Both the position numbers and the translations under genes were made by a program. The notes beneath the pieces were generated by a model that saw nothing but the letters and a program-made list of their open reading frames with translations, ran no database searches and had not been told where the DNA came from. Below are positions 1-6,600 of a stretch of DNA of 8,985 bases, piece after piece. Each line of letters begins with the position of its first letter. Position 1 is the first letter of the stretch. The stretch comes from Chloroflexota bacterium (GTDB lineage Bacteria > Chloroflexota > Dehalococcoidia > UBA3495), in contig JACZXN010000043.1 of assembly GCA_022571575.1 (NCBI GenBank), positions 1-8,985 of the forward strand. The letters are read 5' to 3'.

Positions 1-2
1 AG

Positions 3-74
3 CAACGGGGACCCGCCACCGTGGTTCCAGACCGGGCGGAGCCGGCGGCGGCCCCCAAGGGCGATGTCCGATGA
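3..74 (+). CDS. Possible 3' end of a plus-strand gene (tentative)
   Basis: One plus-strand frame is open from the window edge to a TGA at 72-74. It would encode a 23-residue Ala/Pro-rich tail ending in PKGDVR. About three quarters of its codons end in G or C, as in the confident genes of this window. That is the only support: there is no recognisable domain, and the other two plus frames are also open or nearly so over such a short span. It could equally be non-coding. No function can be assigned without sequence to the left. Confidence 0.22.
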   Translation, partial: QRGPATVVPDRAEPAAAPKGDVR

Positions 75-537
75 GGGCGGCCAAACCCCCGCCCCATTTC
101 CGGGACGGCTGCTGATCTCTTTGACCAGCGAAACCCGGATGATGGTGGAACGGCAGGACGGCGGTTGCACCGATGGCGCGGCGTTCGTCGAACCGGTGAC
201 CTATTACCGATGCGCGGCCCGACAAACCGGGCAACATCGTTATGTCGACTGGTCCCACGGGCATCGCGTTATATTACATAACCTATCTTGTGCGAACCAA
301 CCTGTATTTCTGTTTGCTCCCCCGGGCCTTCTTCGCTGTTTCCACGCCTGGATATCCCCCTCCACGATGCTCATCGCGCTGAGAGCCCCATAGCGCCGTT
401 TTTAAGCCCTTTCCCAGCCTCACAGCCGTCTCAACGGTTTTCCTCCCCCCTTTTTCCGGTGAAAAACCGCCGTTGACCGGCCGGATTACCGCTGGCCAGA
501 ATTTAGTTGTTCAACAAACTTTCAATGGGAGAAAAGC
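75..537. other. Gene-poor left intergenic region
   Basis: I see no convincing gene here. Open frames at 64-393 and 288-476 have unnatural composition and no recognisable motifs. The stretch around 240-310 is AT-richer than the flanks and contains an inverted repeat, GTTAT (268-272) and ATAAC (278-282) with a 5-base spacer. A second inverted pair, CGGTTTT (435-441) and AAAACCG (463-469), surrounds a pyrimidine-rich loop but is not followed by a T-tract. Just before the next gene, 505-520 is a near palindrome centred on TTGTTCAACAA. Any of these could be protein-binding sites or leader structures for the gene at 538. No promoter stands out. Confidence 0.5.
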
Positions 538-810
538 ATGGCCATCTCCGGAACCATCAAGGTCACCGCGGCGGGGACCTCGGTCCAGGCCGCCAACAAG
601 GGAAACGCCAGGTCTCTGGTGTTCAAGGCCCGCAACGACAACACCGGCACCTGTTACCTGGGCGGAAGCGACGTCTCCGCCACCGACGGCATGTCCCTGG
701 TTCCCGGCGAGTCCATCCAACTGGAGCTCAGGGACGCCATCTCGACGTCCCAGTTCTGGGCCGACGCCGCCAACAACGACGACCAGATCGACTTCATAGG
801 CAACGCATAG
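538..810 (+). CDS. Small phage-structural-like protein, 90 aa
   Basis: A 90-residue protein starting at ATG 538. The start is supported by a GGGAG ribosome site at 527-531, six bases upstream, and by a start of the predicted fold right at the N-terminus. The sequence is Thr/Ser/Ala/Asp-rich with alternating beta-strand-like segments (ISGTIKVTAAGTSVQ, SLVFKARNDNTGTCYLGG, SLVPGESIQLEL). I see no signal peptide, membrane helix or catalytic motif. The pattern 'AGTxVQ...SLVFKA...NTGTxYLGGSxVSxTxG..LxPGESIxLEL' resembles small beta-sandwich proteins found among phage head/tail genes. That resemblance is from memory and is an inference. There are no other phage genes beside it. Its GC content is like the host genes (41 of 60 in 541-600), so a recent AT-rich transfer is not indicated. 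It converges on hflX. Confidence 0.75.
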   Translation: MAISGTIKVTAAGTSVQAANKGNARSLVFKARNDNTGTCYLGGSDVSATDGMSLVPGESIQLELRDAISTSQFWADAANNDDQIDFIGNA

Positions 811-856
811 GGAATCAACGGGCTAAAAAGTTATGTCAGGTGAGAAAGCTCCGGTT

Positions 857-887
857 ATGGGCGGCCCAAACCCCTGCTAACGCCCAT
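857..887. other. Inverted repeat between converging genes
   Basis: ATGGGCG (857-863) and CGCCCAT (881-887) form a perfect 7-base inverted repeat with a 17-base loop. The repeat overlaps the hflX stop codon (877-879), in the convergent gap between the 90-aa gene and hflX. There is no T-tract on either side, so this is at best a weak or factor-assisted terminator, or a chance repeat. Confidence 0.25.
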
Positions 888-2103
888 GGCCGGTGCCCAT
901 CGAATTCACAACCGTCAAGGGGCCCTCGATGGCAATGAGCATTTCCTCGATCTCCCGCAGCAGGTGGTCCAGGTTCCACCCCTTGGCGGCCGAGACCAGA
1001 ATGCCGGACTGGGCTTCCCCCGCGGGCGGGCCATTGGGAGTTTTGACATCCTCTTCGCCGGACCGCTTTGAAGGGCTGCCCGATGGGTTGTTAGGCAACA
1101 GGTCCATCTTGTTCATTATCAGCAGCCGGGGCCGGTCCTCCAGTCCCAGGTCCTTCAGCGTTTTCTCCACCACTCTGGTCTGCTCCACAGCTTTGGGGTG
1201 GGTGACGTCGATGACGTGGAGCAAAATGTCCGACTCATTCAGTTCTTCCAAGGTGGCCCGGAAGGCCGCCACCACGCTGGGCGACAGTTTTTGAATGAAT
1301 CCCACCGTGTCGCTCAATAAAAGCGGCGCTCCGGAGGGCAGCCTGATGCGCCGGGTCACCGGGTCAAGGGTCGTAAATAGCTGGTCGACGGCGGTCACCT
1401 TGGCTTTGCTCAGCGCGTTGAAGAGGGTGCTCTTGCCGGCGTTGGTGTAACCCACCAGGGTCGCCATGGGGATGGTGGACCTCTTGCGGCGTTCCATGTG
1501 GAGGTTGCGCCGGCGGCGTACGCCGGCGAGTTCCGACTTGATCTTCTGCAGGCGGTTGCGCACCAACCGGCGGTCGGTCTCGATCTGAGTCTCGCCGGGG
1601 CCCCTGGTCCCGATGCCGCCGCCCAGCCGTTCCAGGTGAGACCACTGGCCGGCCAGCCGTGGCAGCAGGTATTCGTGCTGGGCCAGTTCCACCTGTAATT
1701 TGCCCTCGTAGGTTGAAGCATGCTGGCCGAACACGTCCAGTATCAGGGCGGTCCGGTCAATCACCTTGCAGCCCAGCTCTCTCTCCAGGTTTCGCTGCTG
1801 GGAGGGGGTGAGTTCGTCGTCGAAAATCACGGTGTCGGCTTCCAGGTCGGCGACCATCTCCCGTATCTCCTCCACCTTGCCGGAACCGACGTAGGTGGGA
1901 CCGAGACGGTTCGCCCGCTGGGTAACCGTGCCGACGACCACCGCTCCGGCGGTGTTGGCCAGGTACTCCAGTTCGGCGAGGGTGTCTTCCAGAGACCAAG
2001 GGTGGTCGCGGCGGTTCATCTCCAGCGCGACAAGGACCGCTTTTTCGGGTTCGGGCTCTACGGGTATGGAGCGTTTCGGTATGGGAAATACCCCTCTATT
2101 CAA
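877..2103 (-). CDS. hflX: GTPase HflX (ribosome-associated)
   Basis: HflX binds the 50S ribosomal subunit and splits stalled ribosomes using GTP. The protein is 408 residues from TTG 2103. Residues about 20-210 are the HflX N-domain and helical linker with the glycine-rich signature GGGIGTRGPGE (161-171). The G domain follows: P-loop GYTNAGKST (218-226), switch I FTTLDP (243-248), DTVGF (265-269), NKMD (331-334) and SAAKG (371-375). The G4-G5 segment (about 335-365) carries a hydrophilic Pro/Ser/Gly/Lys insert, roughly 14 residues longer than in E. coli HflX. The start is uncertain. TTG has no ribosome site, and no in-frame ATG lies upstream of the conserved region. A 20-base-period repeat separates it from an ATG overlapping the aminotransferase stop; removing one repeat would put that ATG in frame. 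It is likely co-transcribed with the aminotransferase. Confidence 0.95.
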   Translation of the reverse strand: MNRGVFPIPKRSIPVEPEPEKAVLVALEMNRRDHPWSLEDTLAELEYLANTAGAVVVGTVTQRANRLGPTYVGSGKVEEIREMVADLEADTVIFDDELTPSQQRNLERELGCKVIDRTALILDVFGQHASTYEGKLQVELAQHEYLLPRLAGQWSHLERLGGGIGTRGPGETQIETDRRLVRNRLQKIKSELAGVRRRRNLHMERRKRSTIPMATLVGYTNAGKSTLFNALSKAKVTAVDQLFTTLDPVTRRIRLPSGAPLLLSDTVGFIQKLSPSVVAAFRATLEELNESDILLHVIDVTHPKAVEQTRVVEKTLKDLGLEDRPRLLIMNKMDLLPNNPSGSPSKRSGEEDVKTPNGPPAGEAQSGILVSAAKGWNLDHLLREIEEMLIAIEGPLTVVNSMGTGHGR

Positions 2104-2156
2104 GACCGGGTCCGCGGGTAAAGAACCGGGTCCGCGGGTATCGGCCGTTTGATCAT
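2100..2156 (-). other. 18-codon mini-ORF linking aminotransferase and hflX
   Basis: An ATG at 2156-2154 overlaps the aminotransferase TGA (2155-2153) in an ATGA arrangement. It opens a frame encoding MIKRPIPADPVLYPRTRS and ends at TGA 2102-2100, which overlaps the hflX TTG (2103-2101) as TTGA. A G-rich stretch (AAGGGGG) lies immediately upstream of the ATG. Two readings fit: a leader peptide that couples translation by termination-reinitiation, or the original N-terminus of HflX shifted out of frame by the 20-base repeat. I favour the second because the collapsed sequence runs smoothly into HflX. Confidence 0.4.
2105..2140. repeat. Two-copy direct repeat, period 20, at the hflX start
   Basis: ACCGGGTCCGCGGGTA occurs at 2105-2120 and again, identical, at 2125-2140, separated by AAGA. 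The period of 20 bases is not a multiple of three. Collapsing one copy joins the ATG at 2156 in frame to the hflX coding sequence. It may be a strand-slippage duplication, a strain polymorphism or an assembly error. Confidence 0.9.
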
Positions 2157-3331
2157 GCCCCCTTGGGCGGGGGAATGCTCCAGGACTCCAGACGCTGGCA
2201 CCCCTTCTCTATCTGCTCGTCGGGAGTGGTCAGGGACAGGCGGATGTAACCCTCTCCATACTTGCCATAGCTGGAACCGGGAGTCACCACGACGTCCAGC
2301 TCTTCCAAGAGCAATTGGGCCATCTCGGCCGAGGTGTAACCCTCCGGGATCCGGGCCCATATGTATAGGCTAGCACGGGGAACGGCGACGCTCATACCCA
2401 TGGCCTTGACGGCTTTGACCACCCGGTCGCGGCGGCGGCTGTAGGCAGCCACGTTGTCGGCGACGCAGTCCTGGGGGCCGGTCAACGCCTCGATGGCCAT
2501 CTCCTGGACCGCCTGGGGCACGCCCGAGTCCAGGTTGGCTTTGATCTGGAACAGGGCCTTGATCATCTCGGCGTTGCCCACCGCCATGCCGATGCGCCAA
2601 CCGGTCATGTTGTAGGTCTTGGACAGGGAGTGAAATTCCAGCCCGATGTCCCTGGAGCCGGCCACCTCGAGGAAGCTGATGGGCTTGTATCCGTCGTAGC
2701 CGATCTCGCTGTAGGCGGCGTCGTGGAGCAGGGCGATGTCGTTCTCCCGGCAGAAGGAGATGGCTGAAACGAAGTCCTCTTCGCTGGCCACGGCGCTGGT
2801 GGGGTTGTTGGGGTAATTCAGCCACATCACCTTGGCGTTGCGGGCCACGTCGGCGGGGATGGCGTCCAGTTCCGGCAGCCAGCCGTTCTTCTCGTACAGC
2901 GGCATGATATGGCTCTCGGCCCCCGCGAACATGGTGCCCACGCCGTAGACCGGATAGGCCGGGTCGGGGATCAGGGCGATGTCTCCGGGGTCGAGGAAAC
3001 AGAGGGCGGCGTGGCCGATGCCCTCTTTGGCGCCGATGAGCGGCAGGACCTCTTTGTCCGGGTCCAGTTTCACGTTGAAGCGGGTGTCGTACCACTGGGC
3101 GAAGGCCCGCCGCATCTCGGGCAGGCCGTCGGTCTCGGGATAGCGGTGGTTGGGCGCGTGCTGGGACGCGGTCAGCAGCCGGTCGATGATGGGCTGGGGC
3201 GTCGGTATGTCGGGGTCTCCGATGCCAAAGGTGACCACGTCGGCCCCGGCGGCGCGCTTCTCGGCGATGATCCGCGAGATCTCAACAAATGGATAGGGCG
3301 ACAATTTTCCCAGCCGGTCCGAAAATTTCAT
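2153..3331 (-). CDS. dapL: LL-diaminopimelate aminotransferase-type class I aminotransferase
   Basis: A PLP-dependent fold-type I aminotransferase of 392 residues, the usual length. Visible active-site landmarks by analogy with aspartate aminotransferase are N176 in NYPNNPT (172-178), D204 and Y207 in HDAAYSE, the Schiff-base lysine K238 in SLSKTYNMTGWRIG, R246, and R364 in GYIRLSL, which holds the substrate carboxylate. The overall pattern is that of the LL-DAP aminotransferase/related group, which converts tetrahydrodipicolinate and glutamate to LL-DAP. The presence of dapF nearby supports this role, since DapF uses LL-DAP. A broader aspartate/alanine-type specificity cannot be excluded by reading alone. 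The ATG at 3331 has only a weak, distant ribosome site (GGGGAG, 16 bases upstream). It ends in an ATGA overlap with the hflX leader. The cytoplasmic product is expected to be soluble. Confidence 0.85.
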   Translation of the reverse strand: MKFSDRLGKLSPYPFVEISRIIAEKRAAGADVVTFGIGDPDIPTPQPIIDRLLTASQHAPNHRYPETDGLPEMRRAFAQWYDTRFNVKLDPDKEVLPLIGAKEGIGHAALCFLDPGDIALIPDPAYPVYGVGTMFAGAESHIMPLYEKNGWLPELDAIPADVARNAKVMWLNYPNNPTSAVASEEDFVSAISFCRENDIALLHDAAYSEIGYDGYKPISFLEVAGSRDIGLEFHSLSKTYNMTGWRIGMAVGNAEMIKALFQIKANLDSGVPQAVQEMAIEALTGPQDCVADNVAAYSRRRDRVVKAVKAMGMSVAVPRASLYIWARIPEGYTSAEMAQLLLEELDVVVTPGSSYGKYGEGYIRLSLTTPDEQIEKGCQRLESWSIPPPKGA

Positions 3332-3481
3332 AATCTCGACTTCAGTTCTCCCCGTTTCGAATCACCAAGGGTAGCTTCATGCCCGTTCGCTTTCACTTCC
3401 GAATATGCTGGTCCGTGCGCTGGAGCGCCTATTCGGCTTTCGCTGCGTGGACTACTTTACACCCAAGGCAAAGACATGACC

Positions 3482-3509
3482 ATTTTAAGAGTGTTTCGGA
3501 GTTTGGCAA
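3482..3509 (-). promoter_or_regulatory. Candidate promoter for the aminotransferase-hflX unit
   Basis: On the minus strand, TTGCCA (3509-3504) and TAAAAT (3487-3482) are separated by 16 bases. This would start transcription near 3475, leaving a leader of about 145 bases before the aminotransferase ATG. It is a moderate sigma70-type match and unconfirmed. Confidence 0.4.
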
Positions 3510-3533
3510 ATGGGCTCAATGTCTGAACGCCCG

Positions 3534-3551
3534 GTCCCGGTTGACCGGGAC
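3534..3551. other. Perfect 7-bp hairpin with TTGA loop
   Basis: GTCCCGG (3534-3540) pairs with CCGGGAC (3545-3551) across a four-base loop. It lies 17 bases before the terminator stem on the plus strand, so both could belong to one structured plus-strand RNA. Confidence 0.5.
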
Positions 3552-3568
3552 GCGGTCTGGGAATCAAG

Positions 3569-3600
3569 AAGCCCCCGGTGTCGTAGCCGGGGGCTTTTTT
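3569..3600 (+). terminator. Rho-independent terminator (best on plus strand)
   Basis: AAGCCCCCGG (3569-3578) pairs with CCGGGGGCTT (3587-3596) around an 8-base loop, and T-residues run from 3595 to 3600. In the plus direction this is a textbook intrinsic terminator. In the minus direction the stem is followed by TTCTTGATT, a poorer U-tract. It could still end the transcript of the 96-aa gene, whose stop is 85 bases away. It may act in both directions. Confidence 0.85.
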
Positions 3601-3680
3601 GTGGCGAATCAACCGGCCCTATCTTTGTTTAGGGCTTTTTGAACGGGTTATTATGATTCGGCGATGCCTGGGTTACCTGC

Positions 3681-3971
3681 CTAACACCTGCCTCTCTCTA
3701 CAATGGCTTCGCAGGATATGGCGGCCGTGACCTCAACGCTGCCCATCTGGGTGAAGGGAGTCATGAATTCATCTACTTTTTTACTATCCCCGGCTTCCAT
3801 GATCATGTGCAGGGTGTGTTGCGATTCCGCCCCAACCTTAGCTTGAATCTTGATCCCGAATTTGCTTGCGTTTACCTGGTCGATGAGCGAAAGAAGCATC
3901 TTGCCCTTCTCTGGGTCTCCCGCCGGACACGACTCTGGGCTATGTTTGGCAACCACGATGAAAAGGGACAT
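3681..3971 (-). CDS. Small uncharacterised protein, 96 aa, HxPExCP motif
   Basis: A 96-residue protein with a well-supported start: ATG 3971 has GGAG (3983-3980) within AAAGGAGAT, eight bases upstream. It begins with a strand (SLFIVVAKH) followed by SPESCPAGDPEKGKMLLSLIDQ, a helix, a strand (GIKIQAKVG), then HTLHMIMEAGDSKKVDEFMTPF and a last strand (VEVTAAISC). This beta-alpha-beta-beta-alpha-beta order suggests a dimeric ferredoxin-like alpha/beta barrel. C15 in the HSPESCP segment and C-terminal cysteines are potential functional residues, but no catalytic assignment can be made. I recall similar small proteins annotated only as hypothetical or DUF. It is preceded by its own consensus promoter and followed by a terminator, so it is probably a single-gene transcript. 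It is AT-richer than its neighbours (63 of 120 GC in 3721-3840). Confidence 0.85.
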   Translation of the reverse strand: MSLFIVVAKHSPESCPAGDPEKGKMLLSLIDQVNASKFGIKIQAKVGAESQHTLHMIMEAGDSKKVDEFMTPFTQMGSVEVTAAISCEAIVERGRC

Positions 3972-4044
3972 CTTTGTATCTCCTTTACTTGTGTTTCCAG
4001 ATCGAATCGATCATCCCGGACATGGACCCCTGAAATCGAAGAGA

Positions 4045-4073
4045 ATTATAAAACGGCATCCTGAGCGCGTCAA
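4045..4073 (-). promoter_or_regulatory. Near-consensus sigma70 promoter for the 96-aa gene
   Basis: Minus-strand TTGACG (4073-4068) and a perfect TATAAT (4050-4045) are separated by exactly 17 bases. Transcription would start near 4038, giving a 5' leader of about 67 bases before the ATG at 3971. This is the best promoter in the window and lies in the gap after dapF, so the small gene is expected to be transcribed strongly and independently. Confidence 0.8.
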
Positions 4074-4126
4074 TCGGCTTCCGATGACGACCTCAGTCCA
4101 GATGATCAGAGCCGCCAGATAGATAC

Positions 4127-5002
4127 CTAAGTCCATTCCCCGCTGAATACTTCCTGCGCCGGTCCTTCCAAGTAGACCTCTCCCTCGCCGTCCCAGTCGA
4201 CCTTGAGGGTGCCTCCGGGCAGGGTTATGTCAACCGTTTTTTCGCTGTGTCCGCAAAGCATGGACACCACGGCGATACCGCAGGCCCCGGTGCCGCAGGC
4301 CAAAGTCTCACCTGAGCCACGTTCCCAGACGCGTGCGGTCAGGTGGGTGGGACTGACCACGTTGACGATCTCGAAGTTAACCCGTTTAGGAAACATCGAG
4401 TGGTGCTCCACCTTGGGCCCGATGGTGTGCAACGGAAAATCGGCCACCGGCGTGTCAATGAAGGTGACGGCGTGAGGGTTGCCCATGGAAACGAAATTGA
4501 GCGGCAGATCGTGTCCTTCCATCTGGAACGGATAGTTCAAGACCGGTCCCGGCCCATATTCGCCGGACGAATCCAGTTTCGATTCCAGCTTCGATTCCAG
4601 CTTCACGGGGACATCTTCCGGCTTGAAGATGGGCGGGCCCATGGAGACCCTGGCGCCGGTGACCCGGCCGTCCTCGAACAATGGCACGATGTGCCGGATG
4701 CCGGCCAAGGTCTCGACGCTGACCGAGGCGGCCGAGGCCGAGACGATGCCGCGGTCGATGGCGTATTTCACGAAGCAGCGGATGCCGTTGCCGCACATCT
4801 CGGCCTCGGACCCATCGGCGTTGAACATGCTCATCCTGAGGTCGGCCACATCGGAGTCCTTGATCAAGATCAGGCCGTCGCCGCCCACACCAAAATGGCG
4901 GTCGCTGATCCGGCGGGAGAGCTCGGGCCAGTCACGCTGATCGGAACGGGCATCGACGTAAACGTAGTCGTTTCCCGCGCCGTGCATCTTGGTGAATTTC
5001 AT
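4127..5002 (-). CDS. dapF: Diaminopimelate epimerase
   Basis: DapF is a cofactor-independent racemase that converts LL-DAP to meso-DAP, the precursor of lysine and, where present, of peptidoglycan. The protein is 291 residues, near the usual 270-280. The two catalytic cysteines are visible: C70 in MCGNGIRC and C236 in ACGTGAC. Substrate-binding positions include N11 (GAGNDYV), N61 (FNADGSE), N175 (GNPHAV), N210 and E227-R228. ATG 5002 has AGGAG (5014-5010) seven bases upstream. It sits 27 bases after miaA and is probably in the same transcript. An unusual KLESKLESKLD stretch (134-144) is encoded by a threefold 12-base tandem repeat. It falls in the linker before the second domain, so activity should be kept. 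Together with the aminotransferase it covers two successive DAP steps. Confidence 0.97.
   Translation of the reverse strand: MKFTKMHGAGNDYVYVDARSDQRDWPELSRRISDRHFGVGGDGLILIKDSDVADLRMSMFNADGSEAEMCGNGIRCFVKYAIDRGIVSASAASVSVETLAGIRHIVPLFEDGRVTGARVSMGPPIFKPEDVPVKLESKLESKLDSSGEYGPGPVLNYPFQMEGHDLPLNFVSMGNPHAVTFIDTPVADFPLHTIGPKVEHHSMFPKRVNFEIVNVVSPTHLTARVWERGSGETLACGTGACGIAVVSMLCGHSEKTVDITLPGGTLKVDWDGEGEVYLEGPAQEVFSGEWT
4569..4604. repeat. Three 12-base tandem repeats inside dapF
   Basis: Units at 4569-4580, 4581-4592 and 4593-4604 read GAATCCAGTTTC, GATTCCAGCTTC and GATTCCAGCTTC. The last two are identical; the first differs at two positions. The period keeps the reading frame and encodes repeats of K-L-E/D-S. 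It looks like in-frame slippage expansion of a surface linker. Confidence 0.9.
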
Positions 5003-5029
5003 GTCTGGGCTCCTAGTGAGACAGGACGC

Positions 5030-5980
<951 letters not shown>

Positions 5981-6011
5981 GTTATGGGCGGACGCTCTGT
6001 AACGCTAATCA

Positions 6012-6311
6012 TTACACCTTGGAAAAGTCGCGCTCCCAGGTTTTGGTGTCAACGTCATAAGAAAATACGTAATATTCGGTCTGGTCTACTTCGCCCTTAT
6101 CGACAGCACCTATCTCGGCCAATATGTCGAGTATGTGGGAAAATTTCTGCGAATTGCGATACGGAACTTCGGCACCTAAGATCAATTCCTCAAGTTCTCC
6201 AGTCGAGTAGGCAAGATCGCGATGTTCTGCCAACAACCGAAAAGCTTGGCGCATCCACTCTTCGCCCTCGTCATCTATTCCTAATTCAAACTGGCGTTTT
6301 GATAGCGGCAT
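6012..6311 (-). CDS. Small winged-helix-like protein B, 99 aa
   Basis: A 99-residue acidic protein of unknown function. ATG 6311 is two bases after the stop of the preceding small gene and has GGAG (6323-6320) eight bases upstream, so the two are surely co-translated or co-transcribed. It begins MPLSKRQFELG, then has helices (EEWMRQAFRLLAEH, STGELEELIL, KFSHILDILAEIGAV) and a two-strand C-terminal part (KGEVDQTEYYVFSYD). This is the order of a winged helix-turn-helix. It lines up with the neighbouring 90-aa protein over most of its length, so the pair is probably paralogous. GC is low: 111 of 240 in 6061-6300, against 45 of 60 in 6661-6720 of tpiA. DNA binding is plausible but not shown; a protein-interaction role is possible. 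Confidence 0.8.
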   Translation of the reverse strand: MPLSKRQFELGIDDEGEEWMRQAFRLLAEHRDLAYSTGELEELILGAEVPYRNSQKFSHILDILAEIGAVDKGEVDQTEYYVFSYDVDTKTWERDFSKV

Positions 6312-6313
6312 TC

Positions 6314-6586
6314 CTATCGCTCCGTTCGAAATCCCAACCTTCGCTGCATCAAATTATACCATCGTTGGTTTTCGATCTCCCTCATTCGGACCCTATCCCG
6401 TTGGACGAGGATTTCAAGTGCCCGTTCCACCTCAACTAGCGGCGCCTCGCGTTTATCTTTCTCCATCAGTAACTGCTGGACCTCTTCCGCGCTAAACCCA
6501 AGGTCTGGGGTGGCGGCAAGTATTCGGACAACCGGAAAAGTCAGGTCAATTCGACCTTCCTCTAGCTCCTCCCTGCTAATCGGCAC
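6314..6586 (-). CDS. Small winged-helix-like protein A, 90 aa
   Basis: A 90-residue protein of unknown function starting at GTG 6586, 14 bases after the tpiA stop. GTG is preferred because it gives MPISREELEEG, matching the start of the neighbouring small protein, and the ATG at 6593 is out of frame and ends quickly. Helical segments FPVVRILAATPDL, SAEEVQQLLMEK and LVEVERALEILVQ are followed by a strand-turn-strand (RVRMREIENQRWYNL), the order of a winged helix. A basic C-terminus (MQRRLGFRTER) could contact nucleic acid. It precedes the second family member by two bases. Base composition is intermediate, poorer in GC than tpiA and apgM. It may be a regulator, or part of a small accessory cassette inserted in a housekeeping operon. 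Confidence 0.78.
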   Translation of the reverse strand: MPISREELEEGRIDLTFPVVRILAATPDLGFSAEEVQQLLMEKDKREAPLVEVERALEILVQRDRVRMREIENQRWYNLMQRRLGFRTER

Positions 6587-6600
6587 AACTCATTCCCAGC

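Larger units (their letters stand above)
3332..3680. other. Intergenic region between aminotransferase and 96-aa gene
   Basis: This 349-base gap has no convincing gene; open frames through it show no natural composition or motif. It holds a possible minus-strand promoter (3482-3509), a perfect hairpin GTCCCGG-TTGA-CCGGGAC (3534-3551) and a strong terminator hairpin (3569-3600). The sequence upstream of the aminotransferase does not show a T-box or other riboswitch signature that I recognise. Confidence 0.6.

Noticed and set aside
64..393. 109-residue plus-strand open frame at the left
   Set aside because: No ribosome site, no recognisable motif, odd composition and spans AT-rich non-coding-looking sequence.
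2370..3095. 241-residue open frame on the minus strand
   Set aside because: It overlaps the aminotransferase in another frame and is rich in Arg, Gly and Pro, as expected of a shadow frame in GC-rich coding sequence.
3340..3375. tRNA-like TTTCGAATC on the plus strand
   Set aside because: Flanking bases do not form a T-arm or acceptor stem.
3332..3480. T-box or amino-acid riboswitch leader for the aminotransferase
   Set aside because: No T-box consensus or lysine-riboswitch landmarks found in the minus-strand leader.
6012..6586. Toxin-antitoxin module
   Set aside because: Two small adjacent genes suggest it, but the proteins resemble each other and neither shows a toxin motif.
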